NCBI GenBank assembly: GCA_913056335.1
Contig: CAJXLX010000022.1
Location: 1-34,927, forward strand
DNA: 34,927 nucleotides
From: an uncultured Rhodothermaceae bacterium
GTDB lineage: Bacteria; Bacteroidota; Rhodothermia; Rhodothermales; Salinibacteraceae
Direction: 5' to 3'
The notes under the pieces were generated by a model. The model saw only the letters and a list, made by a program, of their open reading frames with translations. It was not told where the DNA came from and did no database searches. The translations under genes were made by a program, and so were the position numbers. Below, one piece after another: positions 17,599-26,878 of the stretch (its first letter is position 1; each line of letters starts with the position of its first letter).

Positions 17599-20441
17599 CC
17601 CGCGGTAGCCTGATAGCGACGGATGAGCAGCAGCAGTCCTACGATGCATCCAAGTCCAAGTGCGGTCCATCCTGCCAGCATCCACCTCGACCATGTCGGT
17701 TCGAGAGCAAGTGGTGTGGGGGCCCCAAAAAGCACCGGGCTCGCCCAAAAGAACGGCGAGCGTCGGTCAGGGTGGGCTTCCATAAACGCGAGCTGCGCTT
17801 GCTGCAGAGCAACATCTTTCGAGGCGCCGCTCCGCAACTGCTCGTAGAACGCTGTGGAAAGAGCAACGGCGGTGGCATCGTCGGTGGGCCACAGGTGCGA
17901 GAGCGTGCTGCGGGCGCCCGAGGCCTGGAACGCATACTGCAGTCCGAGTAGACCCTCGCCTGAGCGGAGCGCGCCGCGCGCCGTGCTGCATCCGCTGAGC
18001 ACGACGAGCGGTACCTGCGCGCTGGGCTGCATAATGTCGTGGACACGCAAGAGGCCATCGCTGCGGTCATCGGGGGCCAGAACGAATGCGCTGTTGAGTG
18101 GGTCGGTGGGAGAAAGCAAGGCATGCGACGCCAGGTGCACCACGGTCGCGTTAGGGCTATGAGTGCGCACGGCGTGCGGGGTCGCTTCGTTATTGAGGGC
18201 CAGGTGTGTATCCGCAAACATACGCTGAAGGCGGTTCAGTTCGGTGGATACGCCGGGCAAGTCAGGCAGTGAGAGCGCGTTAGTTCCACTACGCAAGCGG
18301 ATTTCAGAAGCGAGCAAGTCATCGGGCGGAGCTGCACCGCCGAACTCGGAGACGCCAAATGCTGCAATGTCGAGGGAGGTAGCGCGCGCGGGAGCGGTTG
18401 CATCTTCCACCAGCAGAGCGGGGGAGAGCGTAGACAGCACCGGACGCTCGGCAATCAGGTACTGGGCGCTGTGATAGGTGTGGCGCGATGCGGGCGCTTC
18501 GGTAACCAACGCGCTGAACGGAAGCTGAAAGAGCGGCCCGTCGGGCGCGATGACCAGACCGCCGTCGTCTGAGAGGTGCGGGCGGAGCGGAGCAAGGAGC
18601 GTTTTGTACGCCTCGTGCAGCGCATTGAGGTCGAAGGCCGCGGCGTTTAGTGAGGCAGAGGCCGTGTCATCCACGAGCAGCGGACTAACGCGCGCCACCA
18701 GCGCCTGTAGGCTTTGCGGAGTATGCGGTAGGGCAACGGCAACGATGGTGTCGGGGCGTATCACGTAGGCTGAAACGGTTTCCTGAACCGGTACTTGGGC
18801 GTTCGGCGTGTCAACGTGGTAGGCGATGAGGGTGCGGTTGGTGTCTTGCAGCCAGCGTTGCAGATCAGCCTGGGGCAGTGAGGGCACGTAGGCCGATAGG
18901 TCAACCAGTTCGTTGCGCTGGGCAATGAGCATGGCTTCTTGTTCCATTTGAGATCCGTGCGATGCGCTGGCGGAGGCCGTATCGGCAGCGGCAGCGCGGC
19001 GGGTGCGCAAGCTATTGAGCTGAGTGGTCAGGCTGTCGTACTGCAGGCGCACCTCGGCAGACATTTCGTTGAGCAGGGCCGCCTGTAAGCGCGTGTCGCG
19101 CAAGAAGCGTCCGCGCGACTGGGACCATACCTCGAACGCTTGGGCGTCGTTGTTCTGCTGGCGGAGCGTGCGCATCAGGCCGTCGTAGCCATGCCGCTGA
19201 TTAGACGACGAGCGCATCGACCACAGCGTAGCACGAATCGACTCGTTTTCGGCGTTGGCCAAGGCAATGGATGTTTCGTAGTGATGCTGCGCAGAATTCA
19301 GGTGGCCGGCGTGCTCGTCCATCTGTCCGCTGGACGTGTAGGCCCGGCGCTGTTGGGTGATGAGCGCGCCGTCTGCCGCCAGTTGGCGTACCGTGTCAAA
19401 GAGCTGGCGGGCCTCGTCGGGCCGGTTGCGCTGGAGCGCGAGGTACGCTTGGTTGCGCACCAGTTCAATGCGGCGGTTGCGCGACGTTCCGGCGGTCACC
19501 AGGTCCTCGGCCCGTCGCAGCGTAGCCGATGCCTCGTCGGGGCGCTGTCCCGCCAAGTAGCCATTGGCAAGGGTGAGTAACGGCCCAATAGCAATGTCGG
19601 GCGCCCGACGGCGGAGCAGCTCGAAGGCACGGTCGCTCAGGTCGTTTAGCTGGGCAAGCGTGGCTGCGTCGGCGTCTTCGTGACCAATGCGACGGTTAAC
19701 AAGCAATGCACGCGAGGCAAGCGCCCGCCCATGCTCCACTTGGATCAGTTCAGAGGGCGCGTCGATGTCGGTAGCAAGCTGAACGACGCGGCGTAGGTAA
19801 TGCTCGGCAGTATCCCACTCGCGCAGTTGGAGGTAGGTAAGCGCGAGGTTATTCATGCGCTGGATGCGCCGCTCAACGTCGGATCGGGGCGTAATGGCAA
19901 CCGAGCGCGCATAGTCGCGCAGCGAGCGGCTGGGGTGGCCGAGCAGGAAATGATGGCGCCCGCGGTTGCTGTACATCCACGCGACCATCGAGGAGTCGGA
20001 TTCGGGGGCGTAGCGGTTGAAGAACTCTTCATATGAGCGCAACGACATGTCGGGTTGGCCGCTCTCGAACTGGGCGGTAACGAGCGCGCGATAGGTGCTC
20101 ATCACAATGCGCGGACGTCGCTCCCCATAGCAGGTTTGCACCTCACGAATGGTGGCTTCAACCTCGCGCAACTGGGCCCGCCGCTCGGGCGAGTCGTCCA
20201 TGTAGTAGGCTTGCTGGTAGCGCTCTTGCAGGGGCGGCATCTTCAATCCGCACTCGCGCAGCGTAGGCTGAGCTGCTGCTTGCGTGGTATCAGATGGTGT
20301 AGTATCAGACAGTGTAGTATCTGACGGTGTAGTATCAGATGGTGTGGCAGTGGAAGATGCGTGCTCGTGTGCCGTATCGGAGGGCGATGGGCTGGTCCAT
20401 CCTGCCGATACAGACAAGAGTACGACAAGTAAGAAGGACAT
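17595..20441 (-). CDS. Secreted, membrane-anchored TPR-CHAT (caspase-like) protein 2
   Basis: A 948-residue paralogue of the next gene downstream with the same architecture. A hydrophobic N-terminus (MSFLLVVLLSVSAGWTSP) is followed by a Ser/Thr/Asp/Pro linker made of TPSDT-type repeats. Then come TPR-like helices (such as ATLRRAEDLVTAG and EWDTAEHYLRRVVQLATD), a linker and a C-terminal CHAT domain with His773 in VVHLASHALLSP and Cys818 in VVLSGCSTARGAL. LSHLWPTDDATAV and FFWASPVLFGAP match the family. A TM segment (GWTALGLGCIVGLLLLI) precedes a basic tail RRYQATAG. The frame extends to an ATG at 20492; I prefer the ATG at 20441. It is divergent from recF across a 427-bp gap. Both paralogues keep the catalytic dyad, so both are probably active; exposure to the periplasm is inferred from the signal and tail charges. 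Confidence 0.9.
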   Translation of the reverse strand: MSFLLVVLLSVSAGWTSPSPSDTAHEHASSTATPSDTTPSDTTLSDTTPSDTTQAAAQPTLRECGLKMPPLQERYQQAYYMDDSPERRAQLREVEATIREVQTCYGERRPRIVMSTYRALVTAQFESGQPDMSLRSYEEFFNRYAPESDSSMVAWMYSNRGRHHFLLGHPSRSLRDYARSVAITPRSDVERRIQRMNNLALTYLQLREWDTAEHYLRRVVQLATDIDAPSELIQVEHGRALASRALLVNRRIGHEDADAATLAQLNDLSDRAFELLRRRAPDIAIGPLLTLANGYLAGQRPDEASATLRRAEDLVTAGTSRNRRIELVRNQAYLALQRNRPDEARQLFDTVRQLAADGALITQQRRAYTSSGQMDEHAGHLNSAQHHYETSIALANAENESIRATLWSMRSSSNQRHGYDGLMRTLRQQNNDAQAFEVWSQSRGRFLRDTRLQAALLNEMSAEVRLQYDSLTTQLNSLRTRRAAAADTASASASHGSQMEQEAMLIAQRNELVDLSAYVPSLPQADLQRWLQDTNRTLIAYHVDTPNAQVPVQETVSAYVIRPDTIVAVALPHTPQSLQALVARVSPLLVDDTASASLNAAAFDLNALHEAYKTLLAPLRPHLSDDGGLVIAPDGPLFQLPFSALVTEAPASRHTYHSAQYLIAERPVLSTLSPALLVEDATAPARATSLDIAAFGVSEFGGAAPPDDLLASEIRLRSGTNALSLPDLPGVSTELNRLQRMFADTHLALNNEATPHAVRTHSPNATVVHLASHALLSPTDPLNSAFVLAPDDRSDGLLRVHDIMQPSAQVPLVVLSGCSTARGALRSGEGLLGLQYAFQASGARSTLSHLWPTDDATAVALSTAFYEQLRSGASKDVALQQAQLAFMEAHPDRRSPFFWASPVLFGAPTPLALEPTWSRWMLAGWTALGLGCIVGLLLLIRRYQATAG
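20286..20345. repeat. Four tandem 15-bp repeats coding TPSDT in CHAT protein 2
   Basis: Four adjacent 15-bp units such as AGTATCAGATGGTGT (plus strand), differing at a few bases. On the coding strand they give PSDTT-type pentapeptides just after the signal region, forming an acidic, flexible linker. Unit length is a multiple of three, so copy-number change would keep the frame. Confidence 0.92.
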
Positions 20442-20868
20442 AGTTGGGGCGTAGGGGGCGAAAAGAGCGTGCAGGGGTGGGGACTGGTACACAAAGTGAA
20501 CTGCCCTGGTGATGCAGTCGGCACCGCAATCCAGTTAACAGGGCTTGCAGCGAACGATAACGTACGAGCTCCAGTCGGGTCCAGCACAACGACGGAACCT
20601 ACGCTATTGCTGCAAGGCACAAGTTGTGGAATTCATGCGTGCACAGGCATCTGCATGGCACAGATACAACGCATCACATGCTGCAGCGCGTGCTGCATTT
20701 GGCTGTATGGGTGGGTACAGGCGCCAATAACGCTCGTTAAAGTATGAACAGAGCGTATAAAAGTCCAGGCAAGCGGCGTGTAGGGAAAAGCCCCGCATCT
20801 CTTGAAAACCGGACGTTGGGTGTGCCGTTCACTAAAATGTTTTCTTTTCGTACGCTACTGGCTTGCCC
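20442..20868. other. 427-bp divergent intergenic region between CHAT 2 and recF
   Basis: Contains the promoters for two divergent genes by position, although I cannot assign -35/-10 boxes with confidence. A hairpin TGCAGC (20682-20687), loop GCGT, GCTGCA (20692-20697) is present. The last 130 bp before recF are more AT-rich, with GCGTATAAAAG and ACTAAAATGTTTTC as the most promoter-like strings. No gene seen. Confidence 0.5.
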
Positions 20869-22050
20869 ATGACGCTTGAATCGCTCAAGATTCGGTCTTT
20901 TCGTGCCCACAAGCACACCGAGGTGGCATTTGCCCCGAAGGTAAACGTGCTGGTGGGGGCGAACGGGGTGGGCAAAACCAACACGCTGGAGGCGATTCAT
21001 TACCTGTGCCTCACCAAAAGCTTCGTGGCCTCGAACGACACCTATGCGGTACGCCAAGAAGCGCCGTACTTTGAGCTTGAGGGGACGTTTACGGGCGTGC
21101 GCAGCCGTCCCATGACGGCGAAGCTTGTGTACGTGCCGCACGAGGGCAAGCAGGTGTTCGTTAATGATGCGCCGTTGGACCGCCTGGCCGACATTGTGGG
21201 GCAGCTTCCGGTGGTCGTGTTCTCGCCCGAGGATCACGCCCTCACCGCCGAGGGCCCCGACGAGCGCCGCCGGTTCCTGAACAACATCTTGAGTCAGGCG
21301 CATCCGGCCTACATGAACACGCTCATGAAGTACCGCCGCGCGCGCAAACAGCGCAACGAACTGCTGCGGCAGTATCGCAAAAAACCGGCGCCGCCCCCCG
21401 AGGCCCTATTGGCGCCGTGGACGCAGAAACTGGTGCAATTGGGCAGTCAGGTGGTCGCACGCCGCCAGACGTTCTTGCACACGTTTACGGGCTACCTGCA
21501 AGACGCCTACGAGCGCATTGAGGCGGTGGCTGAAGAGCCTACTATCGAGTACGACACGTTTGCCGCTCTGTCGACCGATGCGCCGGGCGATGCGGAGGCG
21601 ATTGCGGAGGCCTTTCGGGCGCGGCTGGACGAGAAACAAGACCACGAGTACAAACGCGGCACCACGCTCGTCGGGCCGCAGCGCGATGAGCTCGTCTTCC
21701 GCCTAAACGACCTGGAGGTGCGGCGCTACGCCTCGCAGGGGCAACACCGCACCTTTGCCATGGCGCTGAAGCTGGCCCAGTACTTCTACCTGAGCGACAC
21801 GCTGGAGCGCCTCCCGGTGCTGCTGCTTGACGACGCCTTCGGCAAGCTCGACACCGAGCGCACCGAGGTGTTCATGCAGCTCTTGCAGTCCGACGCCATC
21901 GGGCAGAGCTTTATCACCGCTACCCGCGCGGCACCGTTTACAGCGACCGTCCCGTTTTCAGAAGACGAAAATCGCCTCTTTCAGGTAGATACGAAGAACG
22001 ATGCGGCCCGCGTTTGCATTGCACCTGCATCCGCCGACGTTTCAGCGTAG
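20869..22050 (+). CDS. recF: DNA replication and repair protein RecF
   Basis: A 393-residue ABC/SMC-like ATPase that, with RecO and RecR, loads RecA at single-strand gaps. The start MTLESLKIRSFRAHKHTEV is typical (LRNFR...). Walker A GANGVGKT is at 30-37, followed by TLEAIHYLCLTKSF. VVVFSPEDHALTAEGPDERR is a RecF hallmark, as are YASQGQHRTFAMALKLAQ (signature motif) and VLLLDDAFGKLD (Walker B). The ATG at 20869 is preferred over a TTG two codons upstream. RecF is usually next to dnaN/dnaA; those genes are not in this window. It is 47 bp upstream of an M48 protease gene on the same strand. Confidence 0.97.
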   Translation: MTLESLKIRSFRAHKHTEVAFAPKVNVLVGANGVGKTNTLEAIHYLCLTKSFVASNDTYAVRQEAPYFELEGTFTGVRSRPMTAKLVYVPHEGKQVFVNDAPLDRLADIVGQLPVVVFSPEDHALTAEGPDERRRFLNNILSQAHPAYMNTLMKYRRARKQRNELLRQYRKKPAPPPEALLAPWTQKLVQLGSQVVARRQTFLHTFTGYLQDAYERIEAVAEEPTIEYDTFAALSTDAPGDAEAIAEAFRARLDEKQDHEYKRGTTLVGPQRDELVFRLNDLEVRRYASQGQHRTFAMALKLAQYFYLSDTLERLPVLLLDDAFGKLDTERTEVFMQLLQSDAIGQSFITATRAAPFTATVPFSEDENRLFQVDTKNDAARVCIAPASADVSA

Positions 22051-22097
22051 CGCGCTGTTCGCTCCGTTTTGCACTTTTGTACTAACCCTTGTGTCTT

Positions 22098-23621
22098 ATG
22101 TCGTTTTCTGTACGCTTGTTGGGCACGCATCCTGCACGCCTGCATTCGTGGATGCCTGTTCTTGCGCTGGCGCTGGTGTTTATCGCCAGCGGATGCACGC
22201 GCGGCATGAATCCGGTAACCGGTAACACCCGCGCCCTGGGGTATAGCTGGGAAGAAGAGATCCAGTTGGGGCGCGAGGCCGACCAGCAGATCCAGCAGCA
22301 GTACGGCGTCTACGACGATGAAGAGGTAAGCGCCTATGTAGACGAGGTCGCGCGCCGCGTGCTGGCCAAGAGCCACATGCGCCGCCCTGACACGCCCCAG
22401 CAGTTTCGGGATACCGAGTTTACCTTCCGCGTGCTCGACAGCCCCATCGTGAATGCGTTTGCGCTTCCCGCCGGGTACATCTACGTATCGCGCGGACTCC
22501 TGGCGCATCTCAACAACGAAGCGCAGTTGGCTATGGTGCTGGGCCACGAAATTGGGCATGTGGCGGCCCGCCATGCCTCGCAGCGCGCCGCCCGGCAGCA
22601 GCTCACCCAAATTGGACTCCTGGGTGGGGCCGTGGTGGGGCAGTCGGTGTTGGGCGGCGAGGCCGGAAGTCAGATTCTAAACCTGGGCGGTACTGCTGCG
22701 CAACTGATTTCGCTCAGCTACAGCCGCGACCACGAACGCGAATCCGATGCGCTGGGCGTGGAGTATTCCGCCTTGGCTGGATACGAAGCGGGCGAGGGCG
22801 CCGCCTTCTTTACGGCACTAAAGCGACAGCGCGACCAGAGCGGGCAGGCGCTGCCTGCGTGGCAGTCGTCGCACCCCGACCCCGGCAATCGCGAGGTGCG
22901 CGTGCGCCAGATGGCCGAGGAGTGGCGCAGCCGTACGTCGATGACAGAGCGCAACGAACCAGCCTATCGAAGCGCCATCAACGGCATTGTGGTGGGAAAT
23001 AACCCGCGCCAGGGCTTTACCGAGAACAGCACGTTCTACCATCCTGAACTGCGCTTTCAGTTTCCGGTGCCTGCCTCATACCGTTTGGTAAACCAGACGC
23101 AGCAGGTGGTCATGGTAAGCCCCAACGAGGATGCGCTTATTGGGCTTACGTTTGCGGAAGAAGATACCCCTGAGGCAGCCGCGCAGGCGTTCGTAGGCCA
23201 GCAGGGACTTACCGTGGTCTCGCAAGATACGCGCCGCTTCAACGGCGTTACGGCACAGCGTGCACTGGTTGAAGCCCAGCAGCAGAATGGCGGCACGGTG
23301 CGCGTGTTAGCCTACTTTTTTGAGCATGAAGGCACGCCCCTCATGTTTCAGGCGCTTACCAGCGGCGCCCAGTACGACACCTATCGCACGGCGTTCGTAC
23401 GCACCATCGAAGGGTTTGCGCCGCTCACGCAACCCGATAAGCTGAACCGGCAGCCCACACGCCTCTATCAGCAAGAAGCCGATCGGAGCGGGCCGTTCCG
23501 GTCGTTTGTGGATTCATCCACATTGCCCGACGAGATGACACTCGAAGACCTGGCCATCATGAATCAGGTTGGCATTGACGAGACCATCGAAGCCGGGCAG
23601 ATGCTGAAACTACCGCGGTAG
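22098..23621 (+). CDS. M48 family metalloprotease lipoprotein (BepA/LoiP-like)
   Basis: A 507-residue zinc metalloprotease. The N-terminal signal ends at a lipobox (FIASGC, Cys33). The zinc site is VLGHEIGHVAARHASQR (HEIGH at 150-154), with the third ligand in SRDHERESDALGVEY. The segment NPVTGNTRALGYSWEEEIQL and NAFALPAGYIYVSRGLLAHL match periplasmic M48 proteases such as BepA and YcaL, which trim or degrade outer-membrane proteins. The second half (about 290-450) is a separate beta-rich region of unknown fold. The last residues, DLAIMNQVGIDETIEAGQML, look like the second half of a LysM motif. The ATG at 22098 is preferred over a TTG three codons upstream. It is probably transcribed with recF. 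Confidence 0.92.
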   Translation: MSFSVRLLGTHPARLHSWMPVLALALVFIASGCTRGMNPVTGNTRALGYSWEEEIQLGREADQQIQQQYGVYDDEEVSAYVDEVARRVLAKSHMRRPDTPQQFRDTEFTFRVLDSPIVNAFALPAGYIYVSRGLLAHLNNEAQLAMVLGHEIGHVAARHASQRAARQQLTQIGLLGGAVVGQSVLGGEAGSQILNLGGTAAQLISLSYSRDHERESDALGVEYSALAGYEAGEGAAFFTALKRQRDQSGQALPAWQSSHPDPGNREVRVRQMAEEWRSRTSMTERNEPAYRSAINGIVVGNNPRQGFTENSTFYHPELRFQFPVPASYRLVNQTQQVVMVSPNEDALIGLTFAEEDTPEAAAQAFVGQQGLTVVSQDTRRFNGVTAQRALVEAQQQNGGTVRVLAYFFEHEGTPLMFQALTSGAQYDTYRTAFVRTIEGFAPLTQPDKLNRQPTRLYQQEADRSGPFRSFVDSSTLPDEMTLEDLAIMNQVGIDETIEAGQMLKLPR

Positions 23622-23701
23622 GACGCAAGCGGACAGAAGAACGAGGTGGAGCCCCTGTGCGGTGCGATGGAATGGAGGAGGCTCGTGCGTCCGACCAGCA
23701 G

Positions 23702-24175
23702 CTACGCGGTCTCATCTTCGTGCGCTTCATTTTCGTGTGCCTCGGCCCAGGCCACGTCTTCGGGCGAGGGCGGAATGACAGTGCCCTCGCCACCGAGCGC
23801 CATTTTGCCATCCAGGTAGATGTAGGTGCGCACCTTCACATGCTGGCGCTCCTCGTTCTTGCTGGCCACCTGAATCTCAACAGTCACCTCCGATCCGACA
23901 GGCACCGGACGCAGGAATCGGCACGAAATGCCTACAGCAATGCTCCCATGGCCCGGAAAATCACGCCCCAGCACTTTTGAGATGAGCCCAAGCAGAAACA
24001 CACCATGCACCACCGGCTTGCCGAAGCGCGAGTGCTCTTTGGCGTAGTCGGGGTCTACATGCACCGGGTTATCGTCTCCGGTAATATCGGCAAACGTGTC
24101 GATATCCTCCGCCGAAATAAACCGCTGGATGGAGTAAGAGTCGCCCACTTCAATTTGGTCGTACGTGAGAGCCAT
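23702..24175 (-). CDS. MaoC-like (R)-specific enoyl-CoA hydratase (PhaJ type)
   Basis: A 157-residue hot-dog-fold hydratase. The hydratase-2 motif is complete: FADITGDDNPVHVDPDYAKE with the catalytic Asp and His, followed by FGKPVVHGVFLLGLISKVLG and GSIAVGISCRFLRPVPVGSE. Proteins like this hydrate 2-trans-enoyl-CoA to (R)-3-hydroxyacyl-CoA and can feed polyhydroxyalkanoate synthesis or fatty-acid turnover. The acidic tail (AEAHENEAHEDETA) is not part of the fold and fits a halophile. It is convergent with the M48 gene and has no adjacent phaC or beta-oxidation genes, so its pathway is open. Confidence 0.92.
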   Translation of the reverse strand: MALTYDQIEVGDSYSIQRFISAEDIDTFADITGDDNPVHVDPDYAKEHSRFGKPVVHGVFLLGLISKVLGRDFPGHGSIAVGISCRFLRPVPVGSEVTVEIQVASKNEERQHVKVRTYIYLDGKMALGGEGTVIPPSPEDVAWAEAHENEAHEDETA

Positions 24176-24405
24176 AGGGAATAGGCATCAATCAGTAAAC
24201 GAAACGCGAATACGTATGATAGTTGACATGGCGGTCAATAGAAATGCGGGCCGTGAACAGGCGGCCTATGGCTTATGGACATATAGTGAATATCCGTGGC
24301 GGTAAGGTGACAACATGAGCTCTATTGATGGGGAATCCGGGCGCTATGGCATCCATATAATACTGCACGTGCTGTCTGTTTTCTACTTAATGTGCGCCTG
24401 TATCC

Positions 24406-25227
24406 ATGCCTGTGTCCGATGCCTCTGCCTCAACCCATCCGCTTGTAAGCTGTCTACTGGTAACAGCAGATCGCCCGAAGCTTGTGCAGCGCGCACTGCA
24501 CTGCTATCGGGCACAAACATATCCGAACAAAGAGTTGGTGGTGCTCGACAACGGCCTGAAGCACCCGATTGACGATCTGGTGACTGAATGGGATGAGGGC
24601 GACGTGGTCTACAAATATGTGGAGCGCACCCCCGATATGTGGATTGGTTCGCTGCGCAATCAGGCCCTCGACCTCGCCACGGGCGACTATGTGGTGCCGC
24701 AGTGGGATGACGATGACTGGTCGCATCCAGAACGCTTAGCGCGCCAGGCGGCGACGCTCAACGACGGGTATGACGCCTGCACGCTACAGGCCACGCTTAT
24801 GCATGTAGATAGCGCCGAATTCTTCGATCATCCGTTCATTGGCGTGCTCCCGAATGGCGTGCCTCCCACCATTATGCACCGCCGCGACGCGGACATCCGC
24901 TATCCTAATTTGCGCCGCACCAGCGACACCGATTACGTGAACGACTGGCGCGAGCAGCGCTACCAGATCCTTCCACGCAAGGACAGCTATCTCTACCTAC
25001 GCTATTTCCACGGCGACAACTTGTGGGAAAAAGATCACTTCATTCGCCGCATGCGCAACACCCCAAAAGACCTGCTGCTGTACGCCTGGCACCACTACGT
25101 AAAGGGCGATATGTTTGGCCATCCGCGGTTTCAGCTTACCCCCACCATGCAAGAGGCCTTTGAGCAGTACCTGCGCGTGTCGTTTAAGTACGACCTATTT
25201 CAGGCGCGCTCGGCACCAGCAGCCTGA
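24406..25227 (+). CDS. Glycosyltransferase family 2 protein
   Basis: A 273-residue GT-A glycosyltransferase with no TM segment. The N-terminal strand HPLVSCLLVTADRPKLVQRA and QTYPNKELVVLDNG bind the nucleotide sugar. MWIGSLRNQALDLATGDYVV and PQWDDDDWSHPERLARQ contain the metal-binding Asp run. Later conserved stretches include GVPPTIMHRRDADIRYPNLR and YFHGDNLWEKDHFIRRMRNT. The sugar and acceptor are unknown; it probably acts on cell-surface polysaccharide or glycoprotein. It starts with ATG at 24406 after a 230-bp gap that holds nothing else I can name. Its 3' end overlaps the convergent HTTM-like gene by 28 nt. Confidence 0.9.
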   Translation: MPVSDASASTHPLVSCLLVTADRPKLVQRALHCYRAQTYPNKELVVLDNGLKHPIDDLVTEWDEGDVVYKYVERTPDMWIGSLRNQALDLATGDYVVPQWDDDDWSHPERLARQAATLNDGYDACTLQATLMHVDSAEFFDHPFIGVLPNGVPPTIMHRRDADIRYPNLRRTSDTDYVNDWREQRYQILPRKDSYLYLRYFHGDNLWEKDHFIRRMRNTPKDLLLYAWHHYVKGDMFGHPRFQLTPTMQEAFEQYLRVSFKYDLFQARSAPAA

Positions 25228-26186
25228 GGCGCACGGGTTGCACGCGTATCGGCGGGGGGCGCGGCATGGGCGCGTTCACGAATGCGCTGAGCCCACGCAT
25301 CCGGAAGCACCGCGTCGATCCAGCGCGCCCACGGTAGCGCCAGCAGAATGAGAATGGCAAACGTGATGCTAAACATGATCCCCATCACCAGATAGATGCC
25401 AATGTGCAGCCCAATCACGGCCAGCACAACCGGCGTGCGCAACGGTCGCCACCACATCAGCACGGCGGCCAGTTCCGAGAGCAGTCCGATCGTAAGAAAG
25501 AGCGTAGCCACCGAGAAGCTGTTGAGAGCCGCCTCCTGCAGCCAGTTGAACTCCAGCACTCCGAACTTGGCAAACGCATCGATACCCTTTTCGTGGATCC
25601 ACATCCACAGGTGGCGTCCATCCGACCAGAAGATGCCCGTACCAATAAGCTTGCAGAACCCCGCCAGCGTGTATCCAAGTCCAATAAAGAAGTAATTATA
25701 CCCCAGCACAAACTTGCGCCGGTGGGCGGCCCGCTGAAACACAATAAGCGCCAAGGCAAAGCCCAGCACCGCCATGCCGAGCACGTTGGAGCTGTGCGGA
25801 ATCTCGCCGAGTACGTACCGAGATGCAAACTGAAGATGCAGCAGCAGAAACGCTGCCATGTATGCATAACGATGCACGCGTAGCAGTCCCAGCACAGCCA
25901 GTCCCGAAATGAGCGCTGCGTTGACGTATGGCAGCGTGCCGTTAAACATGAACGACACATCGATATAGTTGGCCATGCCCAGCGGCAGCACAATGTCGCT
26001 AATACGCGGAATGTACTGCGCCCAATACCAGGCCCAGTACATCGTGCTCCCTACAATAAACAGTTCAAAAAGCCAGAAAAAGACAATATCGCCTGCCGTT
26101 TCCTGCTCGTCGAAGCCGAACAGGTTGCGCCACAGGTTCCACGATCCGACAGCGTCAAACGTCAGATATGAGAGGAGCGTGTTCAT
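25200..26186 (-). CDS. HTTM-like polytopic membrane protein 2
   Basis: A 328-residue protein with about eight hydrophobic segments and a short soluble tail rich in Ala/Arg/Pro. It resembles the HTTM (vitamin K-dependent gamma-carboxylase N-terminal-like) and DoxX-type group. The shared feature is LGYTLAGFCKLIGTGIFW followed by an amphipathic region and IGLHIGIYLVMGIMFSITFA. No carboxylase lumenal domain is present. It is last in a four-gene minus-strand operon and begins 65 bp after the small TM protein 168. The function of stand-alone HTTM proteins is unknown. It overlaps the glycosyltransferase 3' end by 28 nt. Confidence 0.75.
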   Translation of the reverse strand: MNTLLSYLTFDAVGSWNLWRNLFGFDEQETAGDIVFFWLFELFIVGSTMYWAWYWAQYIPRISDIVLPLGMANYIDVSFMFNGTLPYVNAALISGLAVLGLLRVHRYAYMAAFLLLHLQFASRYVLGEIPHSSNVLGMAVLGFALALIVFQRAAHRRKFVLGYNYFFIGLGYTLAGFCKLIGTGIFWSDGRHLWMWIHEKGIDAFAKFGVLEFNWLQEAALNSFSVATLFLTIGLLSELAAVLMWWRPLRTPVVLAVIGLHIGIYLVMGIMFSITFAILILLALPWARWIDAVLPDAWAQRIRERAHAAPPADTRATRAPQAAGAERA

Positions 26187-26251
26187 GGCAAGTCAATTAC
26201 AAACAGGGGGATGCGGATCAGTCCTCGTTAAGGAAGGCGGCTACTCAAGCG

Positions 26252-26758
26252 TCATGGGGGAGTGGTCGTATCGGCAGTTGGGCGCGGAAGCGACGGGTTC
26301 AGGTTCACCCCGCCGTCGCGAACCAGTGCGTAGGGGACGTACTCCACGACAACGGAGTCGTGCTGGGTTATGGTGCCATTCACACGCATCACCAAAAACG
26401 TATGCTGCTCGGCTTCGGCCCCGAACATCGTGCGAAGCCCGTTGGTGCGGGCGGGCGTCCATGTCTCCGTCTTCGACACGTAGTTTGACAGGTCGATGGG
26501 GTCGATGCCGTGCTCGGTAAGCGGAAAGCCCGTACCGGGAAGCTGTTCGGCTTCGGTGGCCGTCTGCCAGTCGGGACTAAGCGTGTCGGGCACCGTGCGC
26601 ACAACGGCGCGCGACCAGTCATTGCCGCCTTGCGAGAACATGGGATAGATGCTGAACGGCCAGAACTCGCCCAGGTGTGTGGCCACCAGCAGCCCATATA
26701 CCAGCAGCGTACCCACCAGCGTGCGGCGCGCGCGTTTGCGTGCAGAAGAAGCAGACAT
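26252..26758 (-). CDS. Small single-pass membrane protein, HTTM partner 2
   Basis: A 168-residue protein: a basic N-terminus (MSASSARKRARRTL), one TM segment (VGTLLVYGLLVATHL), then GEFWPFSIYPMFSQGGNDWS and a soluble domain probably on the outer face. The EFWPFSIYPMF string immediately after the TM is characteristic of small proteins found beside HTTM genes, as far as I recall. The soluble part carries no metal or catalytic motif I recognise and ends with a Pro/Thr-rich tail. It lies between the two HTTM-like genes and is the structural analogue of the 28070-28672 product. Confidence 0.7.
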   Translation of the reverse strand: MSASSARKRARRTLVGTLLVYGLLVATHLGEFWPFSIYPMFSQGGNDWSRAVVRTVPDTLSPDWQTATEAEQLPGTGFPLTEHGIDPIDLSNYVSKTETWTPARTNGLRTMFGAEAEQHTFLVMRVNGTITQHDSVVVEYVPYALVRDGGVNLNPSLPRPTADTTTPP

Positions 26759-26878
26759 AGAGGGGCAATACAGTTATAAAAGTGTGAACAGCTGCGCATC
26801 CAAATAGAGCCGGATGCATGAGGTTAGAGCCCATGGCTAAGGGGAGGTTTCGGCGGTCTGCTGCTTTCCCCAGGCCCT

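Noticed and set aside
25425..25600. Possible CRISPR or tandem repeat arrays anywhere in the window
   Set aside because: I found no regularly spaced direct repeats with unique spacers. The only tandem array is the 15-bp coding repeat in CHAT protein 2.
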